Shown: positions 53,148 to 62,897, counted from the first letter of the stretch. The stretch is 64,000 nt of DNA from Marinobacterium zhoushanense (GCF_014641945.1 NZ_BMIJ01000001.1:186001-250000); one strand, 5' to 3'. Translations and numbers: made by a program. The notes: generated from the letters alone by a model not told the origin.

Positions 53148-54497
53148 ATGGCGGCAATTGAATCCATGATTTCGAGTATTAACAGCATCGTCTGGGGTCC
53201 GATGATGCTGATCCTGATTCTCGGTGTTGGCTTTTTCCTATCCCTGGGATTGAAGCTGATGCCAATCCTTAAGATCGGCACCGGCTTCCGACTCCTCTGG
53301 AGCGGACGTACCGCCTCTGCCGAAGACGCCAGCAAGGGTGAAATACCGCCCTTCCAGGCCTTGATGACAGCACTCTCGGCTACCGTGGGCACCGGCAACA
53401 TCGCCGGCGTGGCAACCGCCATATTCCTCGGCGGGCCCGGCGCCCTGTTCTGGATGTGGATCACGGCGTTGATCGGCATGGCCACCAAATACTCGGAAGC
53501 GGTACTGGCGGTGAACTACCGGGAAACCGATGAAAACGGTAACCATGTCGGCGGCCCGATGTACTACATCCGTAATGGCCTGGGTAAAAACTGGGCCTGG
53601 ATGGGCGTGGCATTCGCGATCTTCGGCGCCTGTGCCGGGTTCGGTATCGGCAATACGGTACAGTCAAACTCCGTAGCCGCGGTACTTGAGAGCAACTTCC
53701 AGATCCCGACCTGGGTCAGCGGTATCATCATCGCGGTGCTGGTGGGCGCCGTTCTGCTCGGTGGCATCAAGCGTATCGGTAGCGTCGCCGGCGCCTTGGT
53801 ACCGTTTATGGCAATCTCCTACATCCTCGCCGGACTAGTGGTGCTGGCGATCCAGGCCGACCAGGTGCCGCATGCGCTGGCGTTGATTTTTGAACATGCG
53901 TTTTCGCCCATCGCCGCCGAGGGCGGCTTTGCCGGCGCAGCGGTCTGGGCCGCCATCCGGTTCGGTGTGGCGCGCGGTGTCTTCTCCAACGAGGCCGGAC
54001 TGGGTTCCGCACCGATCGCACACGCCGCCGCGCAGACCCATAATCCGGTACGCCAGGGCCTGGTCGCCATGCTCGGTACCTTCATCGACACGCTGATGGT
54101 CTGCAGCATTACCGGTCTGGTCATCGTCAGCTCCGGTGTCTGGACTGGCGGTGAATCCGGTGCCGCGTTGACCAGCGCCGCTTTCGCGTCGGCGCTGCCG
54201 TCGTTCGGCAACTATCTGGTCGCCATCGCACTGGCCATATTCGCCTTCACCACCATCATCGGCTGGTCTTTCTATGGCGAAAAGTGCGTCGAGTTCCTGT
54301 TCGGTGTCAAAGCGATCATGCCCTACCGCATCCTGTGGATTCTGGCGATCCCGGCAGGTGCCGTGCTGAGCCTGGATTTCGTCTGGCTGGTGGCAGACAC
54401 ATTGAACGCCCTGATGGCTATCCCCAACCTGATCGCGCTGGCACTGCTGAGTCCAGTGGTGTTCAAACTGACCCGCGACTACTTCGATACCCACTGA
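53148..54497 (+). CDS. Sodium:alanine (AgcS-family) symporter
   Basis: A 449-residue AgcS-type amino acid transporter with about ten to eleven membrane helices. Family motifs include ALMTALSATVGTGNIAGVATAIFLGGPGALFWMWITALIGMATKYSEAVLAV, RGVFSNEAGLGSAPIAHAAAQT and TTIIGWSFYGEKC. It imports alanine or glycine with sodium. GGAG lies nine bases before the ATG. The upstream Lrp-type gene and the racemase-RidA pair suggest an alanine utilisation region. Confidence 0.94.
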   Translation: MAAIESMISSINSIVWGPMMLILILGVGFFLSLGLKLMPILKIGTGFRLLWSGRTASAEDASKGEIPPFQALMTALSATVGTGNIAGVATAIFLGGPGALFWMWITALIGMATKYSEAVLAVNYRETDENGNHVGGPMYYIRNGLGKNWAWMGVAFAIFGACAGFGIGNTVQSNSVAAVLESNFQIPTWVSGIIIAVLVGAVLLGGIKRIGSVAGALVPFMAISYILAGLVVLAIQADQVPHALALIFEHAFSPIAAEGGFAGAAVWAAIRFGVARGVFSNEAGLGSAPIAHAAAQTHNPVRQGLVAMLGTFIDTLMVCSITGLVIVSSGVWTGGESGAALTSAAFASALPSFGNYLVAIALAIFAFTTIIGWSFYGEKCVEFLFGVKAIMPYRILWILAIPAGAVLSLDFVWLVADTLNALMAIPNLIALALLSPVVFKLTRDYFDTH

Positions 54498-54504
54498 TCT
54501 TTAA

Positions 54505-54524
54505 GGCGGCCCATTCGGGCCGCC
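54505..54524 (+). terminator. Terminator-like hairpin after the alanine symporter gene
   Basis: GGCGGCCC-attc-GGGCCGCC, a perfect eight-pair stem eight bases after the stop codon. The following sequence CTCCTC is only weakly T-rich, so efficiency is uncertain. Confidence 0.6.
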
Positions 54525-54593
54525 CTCCTCGCCATGCCCCTTCCTGCAGCGAACGCGCTATACTAGCGCGCTTTCAATTGCGCGGATCCCAAC

Positions 54594-55370
54594 ATGCAAC
54601 GCCTGGATATGCTGCTGGTTCAACGAGGACTGGTCGATAGTCGCGCGCGCGCCCAGCGCCTGATCAAGGAGGGCCGGGTACGCGTGCAGCTCGGTCACTG
54701 GCAGTGTGTGCAAAAAAGCGGGCTCAAACTGGCCGACGATACGCCGATCGAAGTGGAGGCCAGCGAGGAGGATCGCTATGTGTCACGCGGCGCACTGAAA
54801 CTGGCACCGGCACTTGACCGCTTCGCAGCCGACTTGAGCGGCCTGATCGCCATCGATGTTGGACAGTCGACCGGCGGCTTTACCGACTGCCTGCTGCAAC
54901 ACGGCGCCGCACGGGTTGTCGGCATCGAGGTCGGACACGACCAGCTCGCCGAGCGGTTACGCCAGGATGCCAGGGTGGTCTGCCTGGAGGGGTATAATGC
55001 ACGTCAATTGGGCACGGAGCTGCTCGAGTATACGGAGGACAGGGGCTTCGACCTGGCGGTGATGGACGTTTCCTTTATCTCCCAGACCCTGATCCTGGAC
55101 TCACTCGCGCCACTGATCCGCCCCGGTGGGCTATTGGTGACACTGGTAAAGCCCCAGTTTGAAGTAGGACCCGAGCATGTCGGCAAAGGCGGTATCGTGC
55201 GTGATACCAGCCTATACCCGCAGGTTCGCAAGCGCATCGAGACACAACTGAGCATGCTGGGATTGGAAACGCTGGATGTCAGCGACAGCCCGATCCTGGG
55301 CGGCGACGGCAACCGCGAGTTCGTGCTGGTGGCACGCAAACAGACTACAGAGACAGCAACATGCAGATAA
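54594..55370 (+). CDS. tlyA: TlyA-family rRNA 2'-O-methyltransferase
   Basis: A 258-residue protein with an N-terminal S4 RNA-binding domain (MLLVQRGLVDSRARAQRLIKEGRVRV) and an FtsJ-like methyltransferase domain (IAIDVGQSTGGFTDCLLQHGAARVVGIEVG, MDVSFISQTLIL, LVKPQFEVG). It is the family of TlyA, which methylates cytidines in rRNA; old annotation as haemolysin is not supported. It overlaps the next gene by ten bases. TATACT at 54559 lies in the dyad CGCGCTA-tac-TAGCGCG and may be its -10. Confidence 0.92.
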   Translation: MQRLDMLLVQRGLVDSRARAQRLIKEGRVRVQLGHWQCVQKSGLKLADDTPIEVEASEEDRYVSRGALKLAPALDRFAADLSGLIAIDVGQSTGGFTDCLLQHGAARVVGIEVGHDQLAERLRQDARVVCLEGYNARQLGTELLEYTEDRGFDLAVMDVSFISQTLILDSLAPLIRPGGLLVTLVKPQFEVGPEHVGKGGIVRDTSLYPQVRKRIETQLSMLGLETLDVSDSPILGGDGNREFVLVARKQTTETATCR

Positions 55371-56218
55371 CCCTGGATCGCCAGATCGAACAAAGCCATG
55401 ATGGCATCAAGGCGACAGACCTTTTGGCGCAAGAGAGCGGGCTGTCACGCCAGCGGATTAAGGATGCGATGAGCAAAGGCGCCGTCTGGCTCAAGCGCGG
55501 TCGCAGCCGCAAGCGCTTGCGCAAGGCCACGGAGGTGCTGCGCAAGGGTGACCATGTCCAGCTTTATTACGATGCGGATCTGCTGGCACGCAGTGCCGAC
55601 GCGCCCAAGTGCCTGCATGACGCCGGCGGCTACTCGGTCTGGTTCAAACCCGCTGGGGTACTGGCCCAGGGCAACGACTTTGGCGACCACCTGTCGCTGC
55701 TGCGGATTGCCGAGCTCAGCCTTGAGCCCAAACGTGCCACCTTCCCAGTGCATCGACTCGACCGCGAAACCGCCGGCCTGATGCTGATCGCGCACAAAGC
55801 CGGTGTCGCCGCCAAGCTATCTTCGATGTTTCAGGAGCGGCAGATCGGCAAACGCTATCGTGCACAGGTGTTAGGCCAGCTGGCGGAAAGCGGCACCATC
55901 GACACCCGCCTCGACGGCAAGCCGGCGCTGACCCGCTACCGCGCTATCGCCTACGATCAGACCCGTAATGTCAGCCTGGCCGAGATCGAGATCGATACCG
56001 GGCGTACCCACCAGATCCGTCGACACCTGGCCGCCATCGGCCATCCGGTGATCGGCGATCCGCGTTACGGAGAGGGCAACAAAAATGAGGAGGGGTTGCA
56101 ACTGTTCGCCACCGCACTCGCCTTCACCTGCCCGATACGGCGCCAAGCCGTCAGTTTCGAGCTATCGGAAGCCTTTCTGCGTGAGAACTGCCGATACACC
56201 TTTGTTTCCGCCAGCTAG
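55361..56218 (+). CDS. RluA-family pseudouridine synthase
   Basis: A 285-residue pseudouridine synthase. The catalytic motif HRLDRETAGLMLIAH (aspartate) and the C-terminal IDTGRTHQIRRHLAAIGHPVIGDPRYG are typical of RluA/TruC. An N-terminal S4-like region (LLAQESGLSRQRIKDAMSKGAVWLKRG) is present. The RNA target cannot be decided. It overlaps tlyA, so both RNA-modifying enzymes are co-expressed. Confidence 0.9.
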   Translation: MQITLDRQIEQSHDGIKATDLLAQESGLSRQRIKDAMSKGAVWLKRGRSRKRLRKATEVLRKGDHVQLYYDADLLARSADAPKCLHDAGGYSVWFKPAGVLAQGNDFGDHLSLLRIAELSLEPKRATFPVHRLDRETAGLMLIAHKAGVAAKLSSMFQERQIGKRYRAQVLGQLAESGTIDTRLDGKPALTRYRAIAYDQTRNVSLAEIEIDTGRTHQIRRHLAAIGHPVIGDPRYGEGNKNEEGLQLFATALAFTCPIRRQAVSFELSEAFLRENCRYTFVSAS

Positions 56219-56280
56219 TTTGTTTCCGCCAGCCAGGTGGGCAGCTTGACAGAACAGCGGAACCGCTCTCAGGCCCTGTT

Positions 56281-58224
56281 TCAGATGCGCTGAACGATTC
56301 TCTCGTCAGCGCCCAACTGAAACAGAGGGATACCCTGCCCCTGGGCGCTTAGCATCTCGACAATCCGCTCGCTGTCGACCGCTTTGGAGAACAGGTAGCC
56401 CTGGCCCAGCAGGCAGCCCTCCGCGATCAGATCATCGACATTCTGCACAAACTCTATCCCCTCGGCGATGACCTGCAGATCCAGACTCTCGGCCAGATTG
56501 ACGATACTGCGTATGATCCGCGGGTCCTTGGGGGTAATGTTCAGGTCCTGGATAAAGCTGCGATCGATCTTCAACTTATCCACCGGCAGCCGCTTGAGAT
56601 GATTCAGTGACGAGTAACCGGTGCCGAAATCGTCCAGTGCAATCTGCACGCCCAGCGTTTTGAGGTTATGCAGGGTATCCGGGGAGCTCTCAATATCACG
56701 CATTGTGGTATCTTCCGTCACCTCGACGATCAGACGCTCCGGCGGCATGCCTGTCTCCCGAAGCAGGCGGGTTAGCGATGCTGCCAGATCATGCAGTACA
56801 TACATCGACGGCGAGATATTAACGGCGACACATACCGTCTCGAGACCCAACGAAACCCAATACTGATACTGAAGACAGGCTTGCTTGATAACCCACTCGT
56901 TCAACTCCAGCGCCAGCCCATATTGCTCAGCAATTGCCACCACCTCCACGGGAGAGACATAGCCATACTGAGGATTGTGCCAGCGAAGCAATGCCTCAAC
57001 CGAAACAATCTTGCCGGAGTCGAAGGCGACAACTGGTTGGTAATGAAGCGATAACTCATCGCCCTGAATTGCCGTTTTCAACTCCCTGGCCAGCGTATTC
57101 GCGCGCTGTAGAGAGTCGTTCATCTCTGGCTCGAAACGGCGATAACTGACACCGCCGTCACGCTTGGCCCTGTACATCGCCAGATCGGCATTGATCTGCA
57201 CCTGAGAAACATCATCCGCGTCGACTGGATAGATGCTGACGCCCAAACTGGCTGAAGGGTAGACGCGGCTGCCACTCAGCACCATTTCGTGACCGATCCG
57301 CCCACACAGCGTCTTGGACAGCCGGGTACAGTCATCCGCCTGCGTTATCCGCTCCTGTATCACCAGAAACTCATCCCCACCCAGCCGAGCTACGGTGTCG
57401 TTCGGACCGATACTGCCACACAGGCGTTGCGCGACCTGCTGCAACAGCTGGTCACCGTAACTGTGCCCCAGTGTATCGTTTATCTCTTTGAAGTTATTCA
57501 GATCAATGACATGAACACCCAGCAGAGTGCCGTTCCGACTGGCATCTCTCGCCGCGGACTTAAGTTGTTGATTGATAAATTTTCGATTGGGAAGACCGGT
57601 CAATTCGTCGTGCAACGATTGGTGTCGGCTTCGACTGCTCTCCCGTATCAGCATCAGAATCAAAAGGGTACCGCTCAGCACCAGACCGGTGATCGATACG
57701 CTGACAAGCCAATTGAGCTCAAAGACACGGCGGATCCTTTCCAGCGCCTCCGGACCGTTATAACTGTCAACGTTGAAGGCTCGAACTCGCGCTTCGAAGG
57801 GACGCAGTCGATCCACAAGCGGGTCCGCGACAGCGGCTTCACCCGGCTTTAGCGATAGCACACTGGGTTCGATAAGGGTTAACGTTGCCTGCAGCTCATC
57901 CAGCAACGCTACTGCGCCGGGCACTTCTCGAACCTCGCTGGTTTCACTGCCCTCCTGTAGAACTTCGATGCGACTCCACAGCAGGTCAAAACGCAGCGCC
58001 AACTCATCCGCAGTCCCGCGCCCTGCTCCGACCGTTTCCAGCATATGCGTAAACCGGAGCAGCTCGAACGCAAGTTCAGAGGCTGCCCAACCGCCCCCTT
58101 TCTGGGTTACGGTCAGTAACTGCGCGGTTTCCACGTGACGCTGATAGCTGATCAGGGTACTGGCGGCAAACACCACCACCACACACAGCAGCAATACAAC
58201 GCGCAGCACCTGGTAACGCGGCAT
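56281..58224 (-). CDS. Membrane-bound GGDEF-EAL c-di-GMP protein
   Basis: A 647-residue protein. Two membrane helices (about residues 7-27 and 170-193) flank a helical periplasmic sensor region. A GGDEF domain (active motif GGDEF in VARLGGDEFLV) is followed by an EAL domain (SVEALLRWHNP, VAVNISPSMYVL, ALDDFGTGYSSLNHLKRLP, IAEGIEF). Both catalytic motifs look intact; the inhibitory site before GGDEF lacks its arginine (GPND). It may make or degrade c-di-GMP. It begins at the last base of the upstream periplasmic protein gene, which probably supplies its signal. Confidence 0.93.
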   Translation of the reverse strand: MPRYQVLRVVLLLCVVVVFAASTLISYQRHVETAQLLTVTQKGGGWAASELAFELLRFTHMLETVGAGRGTADELALRFDLLWSRIEVLQEGSETSEVREVPGAVALLDELQATLTLIEPSVLSLKPGEAAVADPLVDRLRPFEARVRAFNVDSYNGPEALERIRRVFELNWLVSVSITGLVLSGTLLILMLIRESSRSRHQSLHDELTGLPNRKFINQQLKSAARDASRNGTLLGVHVIDLNNFKEINDTLGHSYGDQLLQQVAQRLCGSIGPNDTVARLGGDEFLVIQERITQADDCTRLSKTLCGRIGHEMVLSGSRVYPSASLGVSIYPVDADDVSQVQINADLAMYRAKRDGGVSYRRFEPEMNDSLQRANTLARELKTAIQGDELSLHYQPVVAFDSGKIVSVEALLRWHNPQYGYVSPVEVVAIAEQYGLALELNEWVIKQACLQYQYWVSLGLETVCVAVNISPSMYVLHDLAASLTRLLRETGMPPERLIVEVTEDTTMRDIESSPDTLHNLKTLGVQIALDDFGTGYSSLNHLKRLPVDKLKIDRSFIQDLNITPKDPRIIRSIVNLAESLDLQVIAEGIEFVQNVDDLIAEGCLLGQGYLFSKAVDSERIVEMLSAQGQGIPLFQLGADERIVQRI

Positions 58225-58730
58225 CAGTGGATCTCAAGTGAGCGCAACTGCCAAACCATGTTCGCTTCATGACGTGGCCGGTCAGCGGCGGAAAAGGAGT
58301 CCATTGGATAGACAATCCACAACGGTCCCTTGTCGCGAACTCGCATATGACTGCCGTTCAGCTTAACGGCGATCAGCACCGGCATATCGGCCAGCTCTTT
58401 GAGGTCGATGGTTGCGTGATAGTCGTTCAAGGCCACGGCACGTAACGTATCGCCCTTGGCGCCCAGCGACTGGAGCAGCTCTTTGAGCGCCACGCCCTGA
58501 AAACGCTGCGTCCCCTCGGTCCAAGGCGTCACCATCTCAAGCTCATACAGCGGGTAGGACTCCAGCATTGCAAGATCAAAATCGGATCGCTCCGGCGCAT
58601 TGGTCTTGGTTATGTTTCCGCTCACACTGAGGATAACGCGCCCCTCCGGGGCTGATAGAGGTGCACTCCAGCCCAGCGGGCCAAGCAGCATTGCCGCCAA
58701 AAAGAGGAGGGTGCTGAGTAACACTCGCAT
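58224..58730 (-). CDS. Periplasmic molybdopterin-oxidoreductase-like (SUOX fold) protein
   Basis: A 168-residue exported protein. The signal peptide ends near GWSAP, then VILSVSGNITKTNAPERSDFDLAMLESYP, TPWTEGTQRFQGVALKELLQSLG and the C-terminal PLWIVYPMDS resemble the sulfite-oxidase-like molybdopterin-binding fold. The cysteine that coordinates molybdenum in true enzymes is not present in the mature sequence, so it is probably a sensor. It is translationally coupled to the GGDEF-EAL gene. Confidence 0.82.
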   Translation of the reverse strand: MRVLLSTLLFLAAMLLGPLGWSAPLSAPEGRVILSVSGNITKTNAPERSDFDLAMLESYPLYELEMVTPWTEGTQRFQGVALKELLQSLGAKGDTLRAVALNDYHATIDLKELADMPVLIAVKLNGSHMRVRDKGPLWIVYPMDSFSAADRPRHEANMVWQLRSLEIH

Positions 58731-58886
58731 AAGTAATAAAAACCTCTAGAGTTGGATGCACGCAGGCCTCCAACCGCACTTTTATGTGAGTCAGGGCATC
58801 AATACCGAAACCGATAATGAGTTAGTAGAACGAATATCCCCGCCCTTGTCCACCGCCCCCCCTAACCGAACCAGCCCTTACCGGCG

Positions 58887-60371
58887 TCAAACCCTCATCT
58901 GCCGCTTAAGCTCCATGCGCCTGAGAAACTCGGCCATAATCTCGTGGTACAACGCACCGCCCAACTGCAGGTCTTCCACCCCGGAATCGATACTCGGATT
59001 GTCGTTGACCTCGATCACCACCACCCGATCCCCTGATTGTTTGATATCCACGCCATACAGACCATCGCCGATCAGGCGCGTCGCTTTCAGTGCCACATCC
59101 AGCACCTTGCGTGGCACCTCCCAGATGGCTGGCGTATCGAAGCCACCGGAATCAGGTTCTCCGCCCCCTTCATGCCGATAGATCTGCCAGTGATCCTGCA
59201 CCATGAAATAGCGACATGCATAGAGAGGTTTGTTGTTCAACACTCCGATGCGCCAGTCGTAATCGGTGTACATGAACTCCTGTGCCAGTATCAGCGACGA
59301 GTTATGGCGTAAATGCTTGAGTTCACGCGCCAGCACCTCCTCCGACTCGGCCTTGACCACACCGCGCGAGAATGCGCCATCGGGTATCTTCAACACCACC
59401 GGCAGACCGAGGGTTTCGATGATTGTCGTCACCGTTTCATGACGGGCGTCGCTGACGATCAGCGTCTTGGGCGTTGGAACCTTATGGGTACGCAGCAGAT
59501 CGGCCAGATACACCTTGTTGGTACAGCGCAGGATAGAGGTCGGATCGTCCATCACTACCAATCCTTCGGCGGCGGCCTTGCGGGCGAACCTGTAAGTGTG
59601 ATGATCGATCGACGTGGTCTCTCGGATGAACAAGCCATCATATTCGGCCAGGCGCTGATAATCCTGCTTGCCGATCAGCTGCACATTGATGCTCAGGCGC
59701 TTGCCGGCGCGGACGAAGCGTGCAATTGCCGCCCTATCGCTCGGCGGAAGCTTTTCCTTGGGGTCGACCAGCATGGCGAGATCGTAGCGGTAATGTTTAC
59801 GTGCTCGCGGTTTGCGCCAGATACGATTGCTGAAGCGGTCCAGGGCCTGGGCAAACCGCTCCTGATCACTCTCGAGCCTCAGGTCACGCAACGCCCCCTG
59901 ACGTATACGCTGGATATGCCAGCCACGATCCCGCACCAAGCGAACCTCGAGCAGAGGGATAGGGAAACGCTCAAACAGCTGATGCGCCAGGGGTGCCAAC
60001 TGCGGGGTATCGATTTCACCGAAAAAGACCTTGAGATCCAGACGTTCGGACTGATCACCATCGGCCAGAGCCAGGCGGTCCAGTGCCGCTTCAACGCCTT
60101 CAAGCTCCAGCGACCACAGCGACTTTCGCCGCAGATCATTGATCACCTGAACCGAGGGGATCACGTTATGCCCTCGCGCCTCGGCCAACAGCGAACAGTA
60201 ATACCCACGCCCCAGGGCACGGGAGTTGCGACAGCAGTTGATCACGCGGGTACGCGCCCTACCCTCCGCAGCCGGTAACGCCATGTACTGCTCAAACGAG
60301 ATCACATCCCGGCTGGGGAAATAGGGTGCCCAGTCATCAAGATCATCTACCACAACGTAAAAACCGGCCAT
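58887..60371 (-). CDS. RimK-like ATP-grasp amide ligase with extended N-terminal domain
   Basis: A 494-residue protein. The N-terminal 200 residues (FYVVVDDLDDWAPYFPSRDVISFEQYMALP, INCCRNSRALGRGYYCSLLAEARGHNVIPS) match the extra domain of a RimK-related family. Residues about 285-480 form the ATP-grasp core (PTPKTLIVSDARHETV, LGLPVVLKIPDGAFSRGVVKAES, LYGVDIKQSGDRVVVIEVNDNPSIDSG) with magnesium-binding glutamate and asparagine. Such enzymes join amino acids to a carboxyl terminus; the substrate is unknown. It is divergent from a GNAT-C39 fusion gene. Iyer and colleagues described related gene neighbourhoods of amidoligases. Confidence 0.85.
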   Translation of the reverse strand: MAGFYVVVDDLDDWAPYFPSRDVISFEQYMALPAAEGRARTRVINCCRNSRALGRGYYCSLLAEARGHNVIPSVQVINDLRRKSLWSLELEGVEAALDRLALADGDQSERLDLKVFFGEIDTPQLAPLAHQLFERFPIPLLEVRLVRDRGWHIQRIRQGALRDLRLESDQERFAQALDRFSNRIWRKPRARKHYRYDLAMLVDPKEKLPPSDRAAIARFVRAGKRLSINVQLIGKQDYQRLAEYDGLFIRETTSIDHHTYRFARKAAAEGLVVMDDPTSILRCTNKVYLADLLRTHKVPTPKTLIVSDARHETVTTIIETLGLPVVLKIPDGAFSRGVVKAESEEVLARELKHLRHNSSLILAQEFMYTDYDWRIGVLNNKPLYACRYFMVQDHWQIYRHEGGGEPDSGGFDTPAIWEVPRKVLDVALKATRLIGDGLYGVDIKQSGDRVVVIEVNDNPSIDSGVEDLQLGGALYHEIMAEFLRRMELKRQMRV

Positions 60372-60520
60372 CTATCGCCCTCCAAAGTTGTCGCTGGAAA
60401 GTATGCGCGCGGTTCGCGTCACTGCCCATCCCAAGGCGGAAATTCTTCTGCACAGACGCCGTGGTTTTTGCCCTTCTGGCGGTGTAGCATCAAGCCAAAC
60501 CCTGCTGAGTCCCTCCCGCC

Positions 60521-61639
60521 ATGGACAACATTCTGATACGCCCGGCACAGCGCAGCGACCTGGACCGGCTCTGCCAACTCGAGCGGATCTGTTTCAATGG
60601 CGACCGCCTCTCACGACGCAATTTCAGCCATATGCTGAAATCCGAACATGCGGACCTGATCCTTGCCGAACAGGATGATCTGATCGGTGGCTATGCGCTA
60701 GTGCTCTACCGCTCCGGCACCAACCTGGCACGGCTCTACTCGATTGCGGTAACACCACAGTGGCGCGGCCAAGGGGTGTCCTCGCGGTTACTGGAGGCCG
60801 CCGAGCAGCAGGCGTTAGGCCATGAGAGTGCGTTCATGCGGCTGGAGGTAAGCGTGCTCAACGAAAGCGCTATCCGCCTGTACGAGCGCAGCGGTTACCA
60901 CCGTTTCGGCCAGATCGCCGCCTATTACGAAGATGGCAGCGACGCCTGGCGAATGGAAAAAACCATCCGCAGGCGAGCGCAGAGGCCACAGCCGCGTACC
61001 GAGTACTATGAACAGAGCACCCCGTTCACCTGCGGTCCGGCCAGTCTGATGATGGCGATGAAACGCCTGGATCCGCAACGCTCGATGAGTCGCATGGAGG
61101 AGCTACGGATCTGGCGGGAATCGACCACCATTTACATGACCTCCGGGCACGGCGGCTGTTCCCCCCACGGCCTGGCCTTGAGCGCCTGGCAGCGCGGATT
61201 CGATGTCAGTCTATTCGTTACGCCGGCCAATACGCCCTTTATCGACAGCGTCCGCGACCCGCAGAAAAAGAGCGTCATCGAGCTGGTGCATGACGACTAT
61301 ATGCAGCAGATAGGGACTACCGGTATCGACCTGGTCAACGCCGAACTGGATCTAAACACGCTGGTCGGTCGACTGCAGCAGGGCGCGGTGGCGGTCACGC
61401 TGATCAGCACCTGGCGGCTCAACCGCAACAAGGCACCCCATTGGGTCGTGATCGGGTCTGCGGATACACGCCATGTGTATATCAGTGATCCGGACTTCGA
61501 TCGCGATCCCTGGCATAGCGAGACCGACTATATCGACGTTCCGGTAGGGCTGGAGGAGTTTCAAGCGATGGCACGCTTCGGCCGCAGTCGGCTCCGCGCA
61601 ACGCTTTTATTGACAGGCAAAACGAAAAAACCCGCCTGA
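60521..61639 (+). CDS. GNAT acetyltransferase - C39-like peptidase fusion
   Basis: A 372-residue two-domain protein. Residues 1-150 are a RimI-like GNAT domain with acetyl-CoA motif VTPQWRGQGVSSRLLEAAE. Residues 160-370 are a C39/papain-like domain with cysteine 171 in STPFTCGPAS, histidine 307 in APHWVVIG and aspartate 323 in ISDPD, a complete triad. No signal peptide or transporter domain is present, so it is not a bacteriocin exporter. The divergent RimK-like ligase gene (149-base shared region) suggests joint action in peptide or protein tail modification. Confidence 0.87.
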   Translation: MDNILIRPAQRSDLDRLCQLERICFNGDRLSRRNFSHMLKSEHADLILAEQDDLIGGYALVLYRSGTNLARLYSIAVTPQWRGQGVSSRLLEAAEQQALGHESAFMRLEVSVLNESAIRLYERSGYHRFGQIAAYYEDGSDAWRMEKTIRRRAQRPQPRTEYYEQSTPFTCGPASLMMAMKRLDPQRSMSRMEELRIWRESTTIYMTSGHGGCSPHGLALSAWQRGFDVSLFVTPANTPFIDSVRDPQKKSVIELVHDDYMQQIGTTGIDLVNAELDLNTLVGRLQQGAVAVTLISTWRLNRNKAPHWVVIGSADTRHVYISDPDFDRDPWHSETDYIDVPVGLEEFQAMARFGRSRLRATLLLTGKTKKPA

Positions 61640-61660
61640 GAAATGCAGAACTCAGGCGGG
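61625..61660 (-). terminator. Rho-independent terminator of ftsZ
   Basis: Arms CCCGCCTGAG and CTCAGGCGGG pair perfectly over ten bases with a ten-base loop; on the minus strand six T residues follow. It overlaps the last codons of the convergent GNAT-C39 gene. Confidence 0.92.
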
Positions 61661-61712
61661 AAACCTGGACGGTTCGTAAACCGTTTCGGTTACGCTTCTT
61701 TCCAGCGAAGTG

Positions 61713-62897
61713 TCAGTCCGCCTGTCGACGCAGGAAGGCGGGAATATCCAGGAAGTCCATATCGTCGGTACCGGTACGTTTCATTTCGGTCGGTTCCGGT
61801 TTCACTGCGCGATCTTCGCTCTGACGATTACGCATGACCGTCGGCAGCTCCATCTGCGCAAAGTCGGTGGTCACATTCTTGGCCACACGGGTCGTTGTGG
61901 TCGCTGTGCCGCCGTTGGCGACCCGAACCGCCTGGCTCTCGGCCTTCGCCAGACCGGTGGCCACGACCGTTACCTTGATCTCCTCGCTCATATCGGGATC
62001 GATAACGGTACCGACCACGATGGTGGCGTTTTCTGAGGCATACTCCTCAACCAGATCACCAATTTCGGAAAACTCACCAAGACCGAGATCCATACCTGCG
62101 GTAATGTTGACCAGGATGCCGCTGGCACCCTTGAGGTCCACATCCTCCAGCAGCGGGCTGTTGATCGCCGCCTGGGTGGCTTCCTGTGCACGGTTATCGC
62201 CCTTGGCCCGACCGGTACCCATCATCGCCATGCCCATCTCGGACATCACGGTACGCACGTCGGCGAAGTCGACGTTGATCATACCCGGACGGATGATCAG
62301 GTCGGCGATCCCCTGCACCGCACCCTTCAATACATCGTTGGCGGTACTGAAAGCCTGGATCAGACTGCAGTTCTTACCCAGAACCGGGAGCAGCTTCTCG
62401 TTCGGGATGATAATTAGAGAGTCGACACTCTCCTGCAGCTCGCGAATGCCCTGATCCGCAACCTTCATCCGCTTGCGCCCTTCGAACGGGAACGGACGGG
62501 TCACCACGGCCACGGTCAGGATTCCCATCTCGCGCGCAACTTCAGCTACGATGGGCGCCGCCCCGGTACCGGTACCACCCCCCATGCCGGCGGTGATGAA
62601 CACCATATCGGCTCCGGCAAGCGCCTCGGCGATACGATCACGATCTTCCAGCGCCGCCGAACGGCCCACTTCCGGATTCGCTCCGGCACCCAGCCCCTTG
62701 GTCAGCTCGCCACCGATATGCAGCACGGTGCGTGCGGCCATCTTGCCCAGCGCCTGAGCATCGGTGTTGGCGCAAATGAACTCCACCCCTTCAACTTCAG
62801 AGCTCACCATATGATCGACGGCATTGCCACCACCACCGCCAACACCGACGACCTTGATAACTGCACTCTGCGGTACGCTATCAATCAATTCAAACAT
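61713..62897 (-). CDS. ftsZ: Cell division protein FtsZ
   Basis: A 394-residue tubulin-like GTPase that forms the division ring. The nucleotide motifs are [25 protein letters not shown] (tubulin signature) and NVDFADV. The C-terminal peptide [17 protein letters not shown] binds FtsA and ZipA. I use the ATG at 62897, eight bases after AAGGAG; the longer frame to 62963 lacks such a site. ftsA lies upstream on the same strand. Confidence 0.98.
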   Translation of the reverse strand: MFELIDSVPQSAVIKVVGVGGGGGNAVDHMVSSEVEGVEFICANTDAQALGKMAARTVLHIGGELTKGLGAGANPEVGRSAALEDRDRIAEALAGADMVFITAGMGGGTGTGAAPIVAEVAREMGILTVAVVTRPFPFEGRKRMKVADQGIRELQESVDSLIIIPNEKLLPVLGKNCSLIQAFSTANDVLKGAVQGIADLIIRPGMINVDFADVRTVMSEMGMAMMGTGRAKGDNRAQEATQAAINSPLLEDVDLKGASGILVNITAGMDLGLGEFSEIGDLVEEYASENATIVVGTVIDPDMSEEIKVTVVATGLAKAESQAVRVANGGTATTTTRVAKNVTTDFAQMELPTVMRNRQSEDRAVKPEPTEMKRTGTDDMDFLDIPAFLRRQAD

